The notes beneath the pieces were generated by a model. That model was given only the letters and a program-made list of their open reading frames with translations, searched no databases and was not told where the DNA came from. A stretch of 64,000 bases of DNA from Branchiibius cervicis (GTDB taxonomy: Bacteria; Actinomycetota; Actinomycetes; Actinomycetales; Dermatophilaceae). The DNA lies in NCBI RefSeq assembly GCF_042661605.1, contig NZ_JBHSWJ010000002.1:1860001-1924000 (forward strand), read 5' to 3'. A program made the translations under genes and the position numbers. Of the stretch, positions 24,792 through 36,609 are shown piece by piece. Within the stretch, counting starts at the first letter, position 1. Every line of letters begins with the position of its first letter.

Positions 24792-25789
24792 ATGAAATCG
24801 TTGCGCACCGGCGTAGCCGTCGTCGCCACCATCGGCGCCCTGGCCGCCTCTGCCGGGTCCGCACAGGCGTGGACCAATCCGTTACCCCGGGCCCTGAAAT
24901 ACGGGGCCATCGGACAGGACAACTCGTTCCCCGCGGCGTTGACCACCTCGATCGGCAACCCCACCAGGAACCCGTCCGGCGCGAACGACTGGTCCTGCAC
25001 TCCGAGCAAGAAGCACCCCTACCCCGTCGTGCTGGTGCATGGCACCTGGGAGAACGCCTACGACAACTGGAACGGCCTGTCGCCGATGATCAAGGCCGAG
25101 GGTTACTGCGTCTACGCACTCAACTACGGCAACACCACCGGGATCGGCTTCCTCAACGGCACCGGCGACATGATCGACTCGGCGAACGCCATCACGCCCT
25201 TCGTCGATCGCGTGCTGGCTCAGACCGGAGCAGCCAAGGTCGACCTCATCGGCCACAGCCAGGGGGTGCGCTCATCCGCTACTACGCCAACAAGATCGGC
25301 GGTGCGGCCAAGGTCGACCAAGTCATCGCCCTCGCCCCCTCGAACCACCCGACCACGCTGTCCGGCCTGACCCAATTCGGTAAGACCATCGGCTTGTTCA
25401 CCACCGCAATGAACGTGTTGGACGCCATCAAGATGCCGGCAGCGGTGCAGCAGGCCGACCAGAGCCCCAACCCGCAAGCGCCGTTCTACCAGCAGGTCAA
25501 CGGCGGCAGCGAAACGGTCCCCGGGATCAGCTACACCAACATCATGACCAAGAACGACGAGGTCGTGACGCCCTACACCCAGGGCGCCATCACCGCCGGA
25601 CCGGGTGCACGCGTGGACAACATCACGATCCAGGACGTCTGCGGCAACGACGGCTCCGAGCACGTCAGCCTGCCTTACTCCAAGAACGTCGCGCAGATCG
25701 TCCTGAACAAACTGGACCCGGGTGATCAGCACTCGATCCTGTGCTTCAGCCAGGCGGCCGTCTTCGGCAACACCCAGTTGATCGGCTGA
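24792..25789 (+). CDS. Secreted triacylglycerol lipase-like hydrolase (frameshifted at 25262-25266)
   Basis: With one missing base restored this is a 332-residue secreted lipase. The signal peptide ends at GSAQA (cleavage after about residue 26). HPYPVVLVHGTWENAYDNW is the oxyanion region, the nucleophile is S156 in LIGHSQGG, and EHVSLPYS near the C terminus probably holds the catalytic histidine. The frame breaks in a run of five G directly after the nucleophile motif. A sixth G restores SQGGALIRYYANKIGG and the rest of the family sequence. As written, the upstream frame stops at 25368-25370. The start follows AAGGAGAT. A hairpin terminator follows at 25803. Confidence 0.85.
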
Positions 25790-25802
25790 ACCCGACGGCA
25801 CC

Positions 25803-25848
25803 CGCTACCGGCGCCGCTGCCCGTGATCGGGTCACGGCGCCGGTAGCG
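25803..25848 (+). terminator. Hairpin terminator after the lipase gene
   Basis: CGCTACCGGCGCCG (25803-25816) and its exact complement (25835-25848) form a 14-bp stem with an 18-base loop, followed only by TT. It lies 13 bp after the lipase stop and ends just 8 bp before the GTG of the potassium-transporter gene, so it also occupies that gene's leader region. Confidence 0.65.
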
Positions 25849-25856
25849 TTCGCGCT

Positions 25857-27212
25857 GTGAGTGTGCTCGACCGCTGGCACGTACCGGCTGCGCTGTTGAG
25901 CCCGGTGCGCGCCGTACCGCTGGTCTTCGCCGCGTTCATCCTGCTCGGAACCGGTTTGCTGCTGCTGCCGTGGTGTCACGAGCCCGGCGCGTCGGTGAGT
26001 TTCATGCAGGCCTTCTTCACCGCGACCTCGGCGGTCACGGTCACCGGCCTGGCAACGGTGGACATCGGCAGCCACTTCTCGTGGGCGGGACAGGCGGTCA
26101 TCCTGCTGCTGGCCGAGTTCGGCGGTATCGGCATCATCCTGGTGGCCACCACGCTCGGCGTCCTGATGGGCGGGCGGATCGGGTTACGGATGAAGCTGGC
26201 CAGTCAGACCGACCTGCACGTCACCGGTCTTGGCCAGGTGGGTCCGCTCTTCCGGCGCATCCTGCTGACCACCTTGTTCTTCCAGGGCGTGACCGCGGTC
26301 ATCCTGATCGGCCGTTACCGGATGACCTACTTCGACCGGTTCAGTACCGCTGCCTGGCACGGCGCGTTCGACTCGGTCATGGCGTTCAACAACGCCGGGC
26401 TCAGCCTGCAACCGAACGGCCTGGCCGCCTACGCCGCAGATCCGGTGGTCGTTCTGACGATCACCCTTGCCGTCCTCGTGGGGACGGTCGGATTCCCGGT
26501 GCTGGCCGAGTTGCGGGATCGGTGGCGGCGGCCCGCCACCTGGACCATCCACACCCGTCTCACCGTCTGGGGCAGTCTGCTGCTGGTCATCGTCGGCTGG
26601 CTGTGCTTCCTGGGTTTCGAATGGACCAACGCCGCCACCATCGGCGCCCAGTCGGTCCCGCACAAGATCATGACCGGCCTCGAGGGAAGTGTGATGCCGC
26701 GCTCCGGCGGCCTGGCCACCTTCGATTGGGGTGCCGTGCGCCCCGAGACCACGTTGATGACGCTGGCGATGATGCTGATCGGCGGCGGCTCGGCCAGTAC
26801 GGCCGGCGGTATCAAGGTGACCACCTTCTTCCTGCTGGCCTACGTCGTGCTGGCCGAAGTCCGCGGTGACGAGCAGGTGCGCATCGGCCGTCGGGCGATC
26901 AGTTCCCAGACCATCCGGACCGCGGTGTCGATCGCCCTGATCGGCGTCGCCCTCGCCGCGGGAGGGACGCTCGGTCTGCTGTTGTTGTCCGACAGCACCC
27001 TTCCGGATGCTGCTTTCGAGGCCACGTCGGCCTTCGGCACGACCGGGTTGTCCACCGGCCTGACCCCGCACCTGAGCGTCCCGGCGCAACTGGTCGTGAT
27101 CGCCTTGATGTTCGTGGGTCGCGTGGGCACGATTACCGCAGCCTCCGCTTTCGCGATGCGCCGCCGTAAATCCCGCTACCGGTTGCCCGAAGAGCAGCCG
27201 ATCATCGGCTAG
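25857..27212 (+). CDS. Trk/Ktr potassium uptake channel subunit (TrkH/KtrB)
   Basis: This is a 451-residue membrane protein of the TrkH/KtrB superfamily with four pore repeats. Each has its selectivity-filter segment: VTVTGLATV, FNNAGLSL, STAGGIKVT and FGTTGLSTG. About eight to ten hydrophobic segments are visible. The GTG at 25857 gives the usual short KtrB-like N terminus rather than a long TrkH one. The gating RCK subunit is encoded immediately downstream. Together they import potassium across the cytoplasmic membrane. Confidence 0.92.
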   Translation: MSVLDRWHVPAALLSPVRAVPLVFAAFILLGTGLLLLPWCHEPGASVSFMQAFFTATSAVTVTGLATVDIGSHFSWAGQAVILLLAEFGGIGIILVATTLGVLMGGRIGLRMKLASQTDLHVTGLGQVGPLFRRILLTTLFFQGVTAVILIGRYRMTYFDRFSTAAWHGAFDSVMAFNNAGLSLQPNGLAAYAADPVVVLTITLAVLVGTVGFPVLAELRDRWRRPATWTIHTRLTVWGSLLLVIVGWLCFLGFEWTNAATIGAQSVPHKIMTGLEGSVMPRSGGLATFDWGAVRPETTLMTLAMMLIGGGSASTAGGIKVTTFFLLAYVVLAEVRGDEQVRIGRRAISSQTIRTAVSIALIGVALAAGGTLGLLLLSDSTLPDAAFEATSAFGTTGLSTGLTPHLSVPAQLVVIALMFVGRVGTITAASAFAMRRRKSRYRLPEEQPIIG

Positions 27213-27220
27213 GAGTGCCC

Positions 27221-27898
27221 GTGCCCAAGGATTCCAACCCCTCTGTCGATCCCGTGCTGGTGATCGGCCTCGGCCGGTTCGGCTACTCCGTAGCCTCCTC
27301 CCTGACCTCGATGGGCCACGAGATCCTGGCCGTCGATGAGGACGCGGTGGTCGTGCAGCGCTACGCCAACGAGTTCACCCAATGCCTGGCACTGGATTCG
27401 ACCGACACCGAGGCTCTGCAGCAGATCGGCGCGGCTGACTTCTCCCGCGTGGTGGTGGGTATCGGCAGCGATCTCGAGGCCAGCGTGATGACCGTGCTGA
27501 GCCTGGCCGAGCTCGGAATCGCCGAGATCTGGGCCAAGGCGGTCAGCCGCAAACACGCCAGCATCCTCGAACGCGTCGGCGCGCACCACGTCGTGCGACC
27601 GGAGTCCGACATGGGTGAACGCGTCGCGCACAAACTCACCGGCGCGATGATCGATTACATGCAGTTCGAAGACGACTTCGCGATCGCCCGGACCCGGGCC
27701 GTCCCCCGCATCACCGGGCGGCAACTGGGGCAGTTGGGGACCGAGAGCAAGTACGGCGTGACCATCCTGGGCGTCAAGCACGCCGGCGCCGCTTTCGAGC
27801 AGGCCAGTTCGCAGACCACGCTCGAACAAAGCGACGAGTTGATCGTGTCCGGACCCAAACGAGGTGTGGAGGCATTCTGCGGACTGCTGCAGTCCTGA
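27221..27898 (+). CDS. Potassium uptake regulatory subunit (TrkA/KtrA, RCK)
   Basis: This is a protein of about 225 residues. The N-terminal RCK Rossmann domain has GLGRFGYSVASSL for nucleotide binding and the acidic residue in ILAVDEDAVVV. The C-terminal RCK-C (TrkA-C) domain occupies about residues 140-225. It binds the TrkH/KtrB ring on the cytoplasmic side and gates it with ATP/ADP or NAD(H). The GTG at 27221 is preferred because AGGAG at 27211-27215 is correctly spaced; an in-frame GTG at 27215 overlaps that site. It is in an operon with the channel gene. Confidence 0.9.
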   Translation: MPKDSNPSVDPVLVIGLGRFGYSVASSLTSMGHEILAVDEDAVVVQRYANEFTQCLALDSTDTEALQQIGAADFSRVVVGIGSDLEASVMTVLSLAELGIAEIWAKAVSRKHASILERVGAHHVVRPESDMGERVAHKLTGAMIDYMQFEDDFAIARTRAVPRITGRQLGQLGTESKYGVTILGVKHAGAAFEQASSQTTLEQSDELIVSGPKRGVEAFCGLLQS

Positions 27899-27906
27899 GC
27901 CATGAT

Positions 27907-28440
27907 GTGCGGGTGAGCACACCGACCGGCCCGTCCGATCCGAAGGACCCGTGGGCGTACGACCCGTCCGCAACGCAAGCGGTACCGGCCACCCCGCCGA
28001 CCGCGCCGACCCCGACCAACCCTTCGGCGTACCCGAATCCCTGGGACCAGTACCCGCAGTACCAGCAGCAACCTCCGCAGTACGGCCAGTACGCCGGTCA
28101 GTACGGTCCGGCCTACAACCCCTACCCCGCGGGTGGGCCCTACCAACCGGGCGTCGTCGCCACCACGAACGGCAAAGCGACGGCGTCGTTGGTCTGTGCG
28201 ATCGCCGGCTTCTTCTGTTTCGGGCCGTTCCTGTCGGTGCCGGCGATCATCCTGGGCATCCTGGCCCGGCGGGAGATCGCCCGCACCGGCGGCCAGCAGG
28301 GCGGATCGGGTCAGGCACTGGCCGGCATCATCATCGGCATCGTGGTCACGGTCCTCAGCGTCCTGGCCATCATCGGACTCATCGCGCTGATCAGCACCGG
28401 CAGCTTCGACAACTCCTACAACGACACCGGAACGTTCTGA
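27907..28440 (+). CDS. DUF4190-type small membrane protein with Pro/Tyr/Gln-rich N terminus
   Basis: This 177-residue protein has a disordered cytoplasmic N terminus rich in Pro, Tyr and Gln (repeated YPQYQQQ and QYGQY-like units, residues about 30-75). Two hydrophobic segments (ASLVCAIAGFFCFGPFLSVP and GIIIGIVVTVLSVLAIIGLI) are linked by the charged loop ILARREIART, the usual DUF4190 layout. The start is GTG at 27907 or 27913; neither has a clear ribosome site. The function is unknown. It lies 6 bp from the SRPBCC gene. Confidence 0.75.
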   Translation: MRVSTPTGPSDPKDPWAYDPSATQAVPATPPTAPTPTNPSAYPNPWDQYPQYQQQPPQYGQYAGQYGPAYNPYPAGGPYQPGVVATTNGKATASLVCAIAGFFCFGPFLSVPAIILGILARREIARTGGQQGGSGQALAGIIIGIVVTVLSVLAIIGLIALISTGSFDNSYNDTGTF

Positions 28441-28445
28441 GGGAC

Positions 28446-28931
28446 ATGAGTGACCGCCTGGAAGTCACGCGCACCATCCCCGCTGCAGCATCAGACATCT
28501 TCGCGGTCCTGACCGACCCCCAGGGGCACGTCGCCATCGACGCGTCCGGGATGTTGATGAGCGCCGACGGTGCGCGGGTCCGTTCTGTAGGCGACCAGTT
28601 CGTCGTGCACATGGATCGCGAGGCGCTGGGCGATCTGCCGATGGGCGAGTACGACGTCACCGTCACCATCACCGACTTCGAGCCGGACACGTCGATTGCC
28701 TGGACCATTCTGGGCACCGTGCGCCCACCCATCGGTCACGTGTACGGCTATTCTCTGCAGCCGCAAGGGGATTCGACCCTCGTCACGTCCTTCTACGACT
28801 GGTCGCAGATCGCGCCCGAATGGCGCGACGCGGGCATTTTCCCCGTGATCTCCGAGGCGAACCTCAAGGGCACACTCGGGATCCTGGACCGCACGGTCCG
28901 GCGCGGATACCCGCAGGCTTCACCGCGCTGA
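28446..28931 (+). CDS. SRPBCC (START/Bet v 1-like) family protein
   Basis: This is a 161-residue protein. The opening SDRLEVTRTIPAAASDIFAVLTDPQ is typical of polyketide-cyclase/SRPBCC folds, which bind hydrophobic ligands in a deep pocket. Later blocks are ITDFEPDTSIAWTI and VTSFYDWSQI. There are no catalytic residues that I can assign and no signal peptide. The gene closely follows the DUF4190 gene and precedes tRNA-Val on the opposite strand. Confidence 0.75.
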   Translation: MSDRLEVTRTIPAAASDIFAVLTDPQGHVAIDASGMLMSADGARVRSVGDQFVVHMDREALGDLPMGEYDVTVTITDFEPDTSIAWTILGTVRPPIGHVYGYSLQPQGDSTLVTSFYDWSQIAPEWRDAGIFPVISEANLKGTLGILDRTVRRGYPQASPR

Positions 28932-28951
28932 GCCGGCGAAGCTGGGGATGG

Positions 28952-29024
28952 TGGGCCCGGCCGGGTTCGAACCGACGACACCCGCGGTGTAAACGCGGTG
29001 CTCTACCAACTGAGCTACAGGCCC
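28952..29024 (-). tRNA. tRNA-Val (anticodon TAC)
   Basis: Minus-strand cloverleaf: acceptor GGGCCTG pairs with CGGGCCC (one G-U), with D-arm GCTC...GAGC. The anticodon stem is CCGCG/CGCGG with loop TTTACAC (anticodon TAC, reads GUA). The T-arm is GTCGG TTCGAAC CCGGC and the discriminator is A. The CCA end is encoded next to it (28949-28951). Confidence 0.96.
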
Positions 29025-29056
29025 TGACGGGCGGCGCCCAAGACTACAGTGCCGCG

Positions 29057-29515
29057 CTACAAAGCCGCGATCGCGTCCGCCGCTTCGCTGAAGTCGCGCG
29101 CTTCGCCCGGCCCGTTGACCACCGACCAGCGCACGACACCGCTCTGGTCGATCAGGAACGATCCGCGTACGGCGAACCCCGCCTCCTCGTGGAACACCCC
29201 GTAATCGCGGGCCACCTGACCGTGCGGCCAGAAGTCCGACAACAGCGAGAAGTCGTAGCCCTCCTGCTCACCCCACGCCTTGAGCGCCGGCATCGGGTCA
29301 CAGGAGATGGCCAGGAAGTCCACCGCGTCGTTCTGGTAGCGGGCCAGGTCGTCCCGGACCCCGCACAGCTCGCCGGTGCAGATCCCGGAGAATGCGAACG
29401 GGTAGAAGACCACCAGGGCCGCTTTGCCGGTCAACACCCCGGACAGGGTGATCGGCGCGCCGAACTGGTCCTTCAGCGTGAAATCGGGGGCGTTGTCCCC
29501 CACTGCGAGGCTCAT
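29057..29515 (-). CDS. ahpE: Peroxiredoxin, AhpE-like
   Basis: This is a 152-residue thioredoxin-fold peroxidase. The peroxidatic cysteine is C46 in FYPFAFSGICTGEL, matching the PxxxS/TxxC motif and closely resembling mycobacterial AhpE (FTGICxGEL). A further cysteine follows at C51. The ATG at 29515 overlaps the stop of the DUF3052 gene by 4 bp. The pair DUF3052-ahpE divergent from aceE is the same as in M. tuberculosis (Rv2239c-Rv2238c, with Rv2240c between there and aceE). It would reduce hydrogen peroxide, peroxynitrite or lipid hydroperoxides in the cytoplasm. Confidence 0.9.
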   Translation of the reverse strand: MSLAVGDNAPDFTLKDQFGAPITLSGVLTGKAALVVFYPFAFSGICTGELCGVRDDLARYQNDAVDFLAISCDPMPALKAWGEQEGYDFSLLSDFWPHGQVARDYGVFHEEAGFAVRGSFLIDQSGVVRWSVVNGPGEARDFSEAADAIAAL

Positions 29516-29934
29516 CGCTGTTTGCTCTGGCCGGCCTGAACCAGCTTCACCGCGATCCAGTCGGGCCCGGCCTTGCTGGTCGAGCCCACCTTGAGCCCGG
29601 CGGTCTGCGCGGCCTCCTGGATGTCAGCGGCGTCCACGTGGTCGGGATGACCGGCCTTCGGCACGAGCAAGAGCACAAAGCCTTTGTCGGCCAGGTTGGT
29701 CAACGCATCGACGCAGTCGTCGATCAGATCACCGTCGCCGTCGCGCCACCACAACATCACGACGTCCACGACGCCGTCGAAGTCCTCATCCTCCAAGGAC
29801 GCACTGACCACGTCCTCGATCGCTGCGCGAAGATCGTCGTCGCTGTCCTCGTCCCAGCCGATCTCCTGGACGATTTGACCGTCCGCGAATCCCAGTTTCT
29901 CCCAGAAGGCCACGTCGATGGCGTCATTCACCAT
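29512..29934 (-). CDS. DUF3052 family protein
   Basis: This 140-residue acidic protein is found across actinobacteria next to aceE. Characteristic stretches are WEKLGFADGQIVQEIGWDED, VDVVMLWWRDGDGDL and GFVLLLVPKAGHP. There is no known catalytic motif or membrane segment. It is coupled by a 4-bp overlap to ahpE and divergent from aceE, with a 182-bp gap that carries no element I can name beyond the aceE ribosome site. Function unknown. Confidence 0.85.
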   Translation of the reverse strand: MVNDAIDVAFWEKLGFADGQIVQEIGWDEDSDDDLRAAIEDVVSASLEDEDFDGVVDVVMLWWRDGDGDLIDDCVDALTNLADKGFVLLLVPKAGHPDHVDAADIQEAAQTAGLKVGSTSKAGPDWIAVKLVQAGQSKQR

Positions 29935-30116
29935 GCGCGTAGTCCACTAGGTATCCCCCGCGTTCGCAACCCGACTGGCGCGAAAAGGTCCCCCGAGCGG
30001 CATTCCCGAGGAATGGGAACTACCGGCGGGTAACCCACCCGGCCCTGCACGCTTGGGCTTCGGAGTGCTTCGATGGAAGCAAGCCTCTTCACGGTGTCGC
30101 ACGAGAGGAGCCACTC

Positions 30117-32879
<2,763 letters not shown>

Positions 32880-32907
32880 GGGAGCCGTTCCACGCGCACG
32901 TCTCGAA

Positions 32908-32939
32908 CGCGACCGGCGGTCTTCGGACCGCCGGTCGCG
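32908..32939 (+). terminator. Terminator after aceE with TTCG tetraloop
   Basis: A 14-bp perfect stem (32908-32921 with 32926-32939; arm CGCGACCGGCGGTC) closed by the extra-stable TTCG tetraloop lies 28 bp after the aceE stop. No U-tract follows. It separates aceE from the permease gene. Confidence 0.85.
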
Positions 32940-33033
32940 GCGTCCCCTAAGGGTGGTCACCCGCACCAGGTTCGGCGGTTCCCCTAACGTCGGCTGAGCT
33001 GAGGGTCTGTGGCCGCCAAGTGAAGGGGTACCG

Positions 33034-34551
33034 ATGGACATCACCCGCAAGAAGAGCGTGGACGACGTCATCCACCAGAACGACGAGGACCCGGGGGCAG
33101 CCGACGAGCACGGCGGCAGTCTGCGCAAGAGCCTCGGGGTATGGGACCTGATCGGATTCGGGATCGGCATCGTCATCGGCACGGGCATCTTCACCCTGAC
33201 CGGTGTGCAGGCCAAGAACAACGCCGGACCGGCCATCGTCATCTCGTTCCTGATCGCCGGTGCCGTCTCGCTGCTGGCCGCGTTGTGCTACGCCGAACTG
33301 GCGGCGGCGGTTCCGACCGCGGGCAGTTCCTACACCTACGCCTATACGACCATCGGGGAGATCTTCGCCTGGATCATCGCGTGGGACCTGATCCTCGAAT
33401 TCGCTTTGGGCGCAGCGGTGGTCGCGCGCGGCTGGTCCGGATACATAGCCGGCGTCTTCAACCTGCCATCGAAGTGGTTCGCCGAAGAGGGATCCGTCGT
33501 CAACGTCGGCGCCATCTTCATCACCCTCGTCCTCGGCTACGTCGCGTTGCGCGGGATCCGGGAGAGTAAGTGGGTCACCAACGGGCTGGTGGCGATCAAG
33601 GTCATCGTCTGCATCTTCGTCATCGCGGTCGGCGCGTTCTACGTCAAGACCAAGAACTGGGTGCCCTTCATCCCGCCGGCCCAGCCCGCTAAGAGTTCGG
33701 GAGCCGAACTGACGGCCCCGTTGTGGCAGTTCCTGACCGGTGTCACCCCCAGCCAGTACGGCATCGCCGGTGTGCTGGTGGCATCGGCCGTGGTGTTCTT
33801 CGCCTACTCCGGATTCGAGGCGGTCGCCAACCTGGGCGAGGAGACCAAGAAGCCCGCCCGCGACATGCCGCTGGGCCTGCTGGGCACGTTAGGCATCTGC
33901 ACCTTGCTGTACGTCGGGGTCTGCCTGGTCATGACCGGCATGGTCAACTACCGCGACCTGTCCGAGGCCGACGCGGTCGCCGACGTCTTCCACCAGGTGG
34001 GCGTCGGGTGGGCCGGCATCCTGATCGGTATCGCGGCGGTCGCCGGGTTGAGCTCGGTGATCCTGGTCGACATCATCGCCATGGGCCGGATCGGTTTCGC
34101 GTTGGCCCGCGACGGACTGCTGCCGCCCATCTTCCGCAAGGTCCATCCCTCGTGGGGCACACCGGTGCTCATGACGGCCCTCACGATCGCCACCGTCGCC
34201 ATCCTGGCCGGGTTCGTCCCGATCAGTGTCCTGGCCGAAATGGTCAGCATCGGAACGCTTTTCGCGTTCGTGGTGGTCTCGATCGCGGTCGTTGTCCTGC
34301 GAAGGACGCAGCCGGACATGAAGCGACCCTTCCGCACTCCCCTGGTGCCCTTCGTGCCGATCCTGGCTACGGCCTGCTGCCTCGCCCTGATGGCCAGCCT
34401 CGCGGTCGAGACCTGGATCCGGTTCCTCGTCTGGTTGGCCATCGGCCTGCTGGTCTACTTCTTCTACGGCCGCAAGCACGCCCGGTTGGCCACACCGGAC
34501 CTCGCCGGCGAGTTGACCCAGGAGGGCACCGTCCCGGGAAGTCCGCAATGA
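33034..34551 (+). CDS. APC-superfamily amino acid permease
   Basis: This is a 505-residue permease with about 12 transmembrane segments. The first helix has the unwound substrate-binding motif GFGIGIVIGTGIF typical of APC transporters. AVVFFAYSGFEAVANLGEE (helix 6 region) and the loop ETKKPARDMPLG are typical of cationic amino acid transporter (CAT)-like members. It is coupled to the universal stress protein gene by a 4-bp ATGA overlap, an arrangement seen with other APC permeases where the stress protein is thought to sense nucleotide. Substrate not determinable. Confidence 0.88.
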   Translation: MDITRKKSVDDVIHQNDEDPGAADEHGGSLRKSLGVWDLIGFGIGIVIGTGIFTLTGVQAKNNAGPAIVISFLIAGAVSLLAALCYAELAAAVPTAGSSYTYAYTTIGEIFAWIIAWDLILEFALGAAVVARGWSGYIAGVFNLPSKWFAEEGSVVNVGAIFITLVLGYVALRGIRESKWVTNGLVAIKVIVCIFVIAVGAFYVKTKNWVPFIPPAQPAKSSGAELTAPLWQFLTGVTPSQYGIAGVLVASAVVFFAYSGFEAVANLGEETKKPARDMPLGLLGTLGICTLLYVGVCLVMTGMVNYRDLSEADAVADVFHQVGVGWAGILIGIAAVAGLSSVILVDIIAMGRIGFALARDGLLPPIFRKVHPSWGTPVLMTALTIATVAILAGFVPISVLAEMVSIGTLFAFVVVSIAVVVLRRTQPDMKRPFRTPLVPFVPILATACCLALMASLAVETWIRFLVWLAIGLLVYFFYGRKHARLATPDLAGELTQEGTVPGSPQ

Positions 34552-35431
34552 GCATCGTCGTCGGGTTCGGCCCGTACCCGTCCACCAACTCGGGCTTGTA
34601 CCTGGCCGCCCAGTTGGCCCGGACGACCGGCGACGAACTGGTGCTGTGCTGCATCATCCAGAGCATGTCCGACTCCCCTGCGCTGCGAGACCCCGCGGGG
34701 ATCGACAACGAATGGCAGCAACGGATCCGCGAAGCCGCTGCGGAAGCATTGGCGGCCGCTCGCGATCGGCTACCGGCGCAGTTGCCGGTCACCGAGGTGG
34801 TCCGGGCCGGCCGCTCGGTTCCGGCGATGCTGCAACGTGAGGGGAGGCCCGACGCGCACGCGCGCTCATCGTCGGCTCCTCGGCATCGGGTCCGTTGGGT
34901 CAGATCAGCCTGGGCAGCACCTCCGACCGGCTGGTGCACAGCTCCTCGATCCCGGTAGGCCTGGCCCCCAGGGGGTACCGCCCCAACGACGAACGGATCC
35001 GCCGGGTCGTCCTGGCCGTGCGACCGGGTCGCACCGATCTCGGCCTCACCGGCGAAGCGGCCGCCTTGTGCAACTGGCTCGGGGTGCCCGCCACCTTGGT
35101 GACGTTCGCGGTGCGGGACTCGGCAGCGCTGACGATTTTCGCCGACCAGGGCGTCTTCGACAGTTGGCGCGCCGATGCCGTCGCCGTCCAGGAGCGCATC
35201 GGTCAGGCGCTCGCGCAGTCCGGCGTCACGACCCATCGCAGCGGCGTACTGGTCGGCTCGCGATGGTCCCGCGCCACGGACCAGTTCGACTGGCTGCCCG
35301 GCGACCTGCTGGTCCTGGGCTCCAGTGAGCACGCTCCTGTGGCCCGGGTGTTCCTCGGGTCCACCGCCACCCGCATCGTGCGGACCTCCCCGGTGCCGAC
35401 GGTGCTGCTGCCGCACCGCCGACGGGTCTGA
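34548..35431 (+). CDS. Universal stress protein, tandem UspA domains (frameshifted at 34841-34844)
   Basis: With one G restored in the run at 34841-34844 the product is 294 residues and has two UspA domains. The first begins MSIVVGFGPYPSTNSGL and ends with ALIVGSSASGPLGQISLGST, the nucleotide-binding GxxG(9-10)GS/T type segment. The second begins RRVVLAVRPGRTD and ends LLVLGSSEHAPVARVFLGST. Without the repair the first frame stops at 34956-34958. It overlaps the permease gene by 4 bp and abuts the convergent glycerophosphodiesterase gene without a gap. Likely role: ATP-binding sensor or chaperone for the permease (inference). Confidence 0.82.
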
Positions 35432-36469
35432 TCAACCGGCGTGGGCGAAGACCTCGGCTCGCGCGTGCACGGCCACGTCGGGGTGGTCGGTAATCAATCC
35501 GTCGACCCCGGCGCGCGTGAAGATGGCGAGCTCGGAGAGTCCGTCGCCGAACTCCTGCGGGACGCGGCTGGAGCGCAAATCGACTGGTAGGAACGTGTTT
35601 TCGGTCCGGAACGTCCACACGTGCACGCGGAGACCGGCGTCGTGCGCGTGCCGCACGAGATCGGTGGGCCGCCCGAGGGAGCCGTCCGGGCGACGCACGA
35701 TGACCTGGTCCTTGCTCGGACCGATCCCGGTCACCCAGGTCGAGATCAGCCGCAGGGCTCGCGGAGTCACCAGATCGGCGTACGTGCGCTCGTCGGGGGT
35801 GCCGGCCAGATCGGTCGGTGCTCCCTCCCGCTCGGTGAGCATCAGCAGCGGGGTGCGCAGCCCGAGGTCCTCGCGCAACCGGATCAGACTGGTCAGCTCG
35901 AAGGACTGCACGAAGACCGGAGCATTGGGCGCATCCAGTCGGGCCTCACGCAGGGCGCGCGTGACCGCACCCTCCAGATCCAGGCCGCGAGCGCGGAAGT
36001 ATGCCGCATGCTTCAGTTCGGGGCTGACCCCCACGATGCGGCTCAACTCCTGGGACAGTGCCCGGCGTAGCACTAACAACTCATCGAGGGTCGGGACCCG
36101 CAAACGACGTTCGTAGATCGTGTTCGCCTGTCGCAGCCGGGGCAACCGTTCGACCGCCCACAGCGTCTTGATCTCCGCCAGGGTGAAGTCCTCGCTGAAC
36201 CACCCGGTGCGCTCGATGCCGTCCACCACCCGTGACGTACGCCGATCGGCGAATTCGGGGTGGGCCGCCACGTCCGTGGTCCGCGAGAGTTCGTTCTCGT
36301 GCCGGCAGATCGCGACCCCGTCGGCCGTCATCACCAGGTCGGTCTCGACACTGTCGGCGCCCAGTCGCGCCGCGAGCTCATAGGCGGGAAGCGTGTGCTC
36401 GGGGCGGTAGCCGCTCGCGCCACGATGGCCAATCACGAGCGGCGGTTCGTCGAGCCGGTAGGCCACCAT
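35432..36469 (-). CDS. Glycerophosphodiester phosphodiesterase
   Basis: This 345-residue GDPD TIM-barrel enzyme hydrolyses glycerophosphodiesters to sn-glycerol 3-phosphate and alcohols. The catalytic segment GHRGASGYRPEHT holds the first histidine and arginine. SVETDLVMTADGVAICRHEN holds the acidic metal ligands and the second histidine, and the C-terminal DGLITDHPD is typical. No signal peptide is evident, suggesting a cytoplasmic form. Its product could feed the GlpD-type pathway at the start of the window, but it is not near that cluster. Confidence 0.9.
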   Translation of the reverse strand: MVAYRLDEPPLVIGHRGASGYRPEHTLPAYELAARLGADSVETDLVMTADGVAICRHENELSRTTDVAAHPEFADRRTSRVVDGIERTGWFSEDFTLAEIKTLWAVERLPRLRQANTIYERRLRVPTLDELLVLRRALSQELSRIVGVSPELKHAAYFRARGLDLEGAVTRALREARLDAPNAPVFVQSFELTSLIRLREDLGLRTPLLMLTEREGAPTDLAGTPDERTYADLVTPRALRLISTWVTGIGPSKDQVIVRRPDGSLGRPTDLVRHAHDAGLRVHVWTFRTENTFLPVDLRSSRVPQEFGDGLSELAIFTRAGVDGLITDHPDVAVHARAEVFAHAG

Positions 36470-36609
36470 GCTCAGACTTCACCGGTCCAACACGACCGCA
36501 AGGCATCCCTGCAGTGCCGCGGGAGGGAACCGATGGTGAACTCTGCACATTGCGACAGTCCGTCCGCTGGAGGGAATCCACAAACGACGACCGGTATCGT
36601 CGGACTGCG

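Noticed and set aside
24792..25789. Lipase gene as a decayed pseudogene
   Set aside because: There is a single indel in a G run and otherwise intact signal peptide, catalytic motifs and terminator; six other genes show the same kind of break.
28949..29024. tRNA-Val as an attachment site of an integrated element
   Set aside because: I saw no repeat of the tRNA 3' end, integrase or foreign composition nearby.
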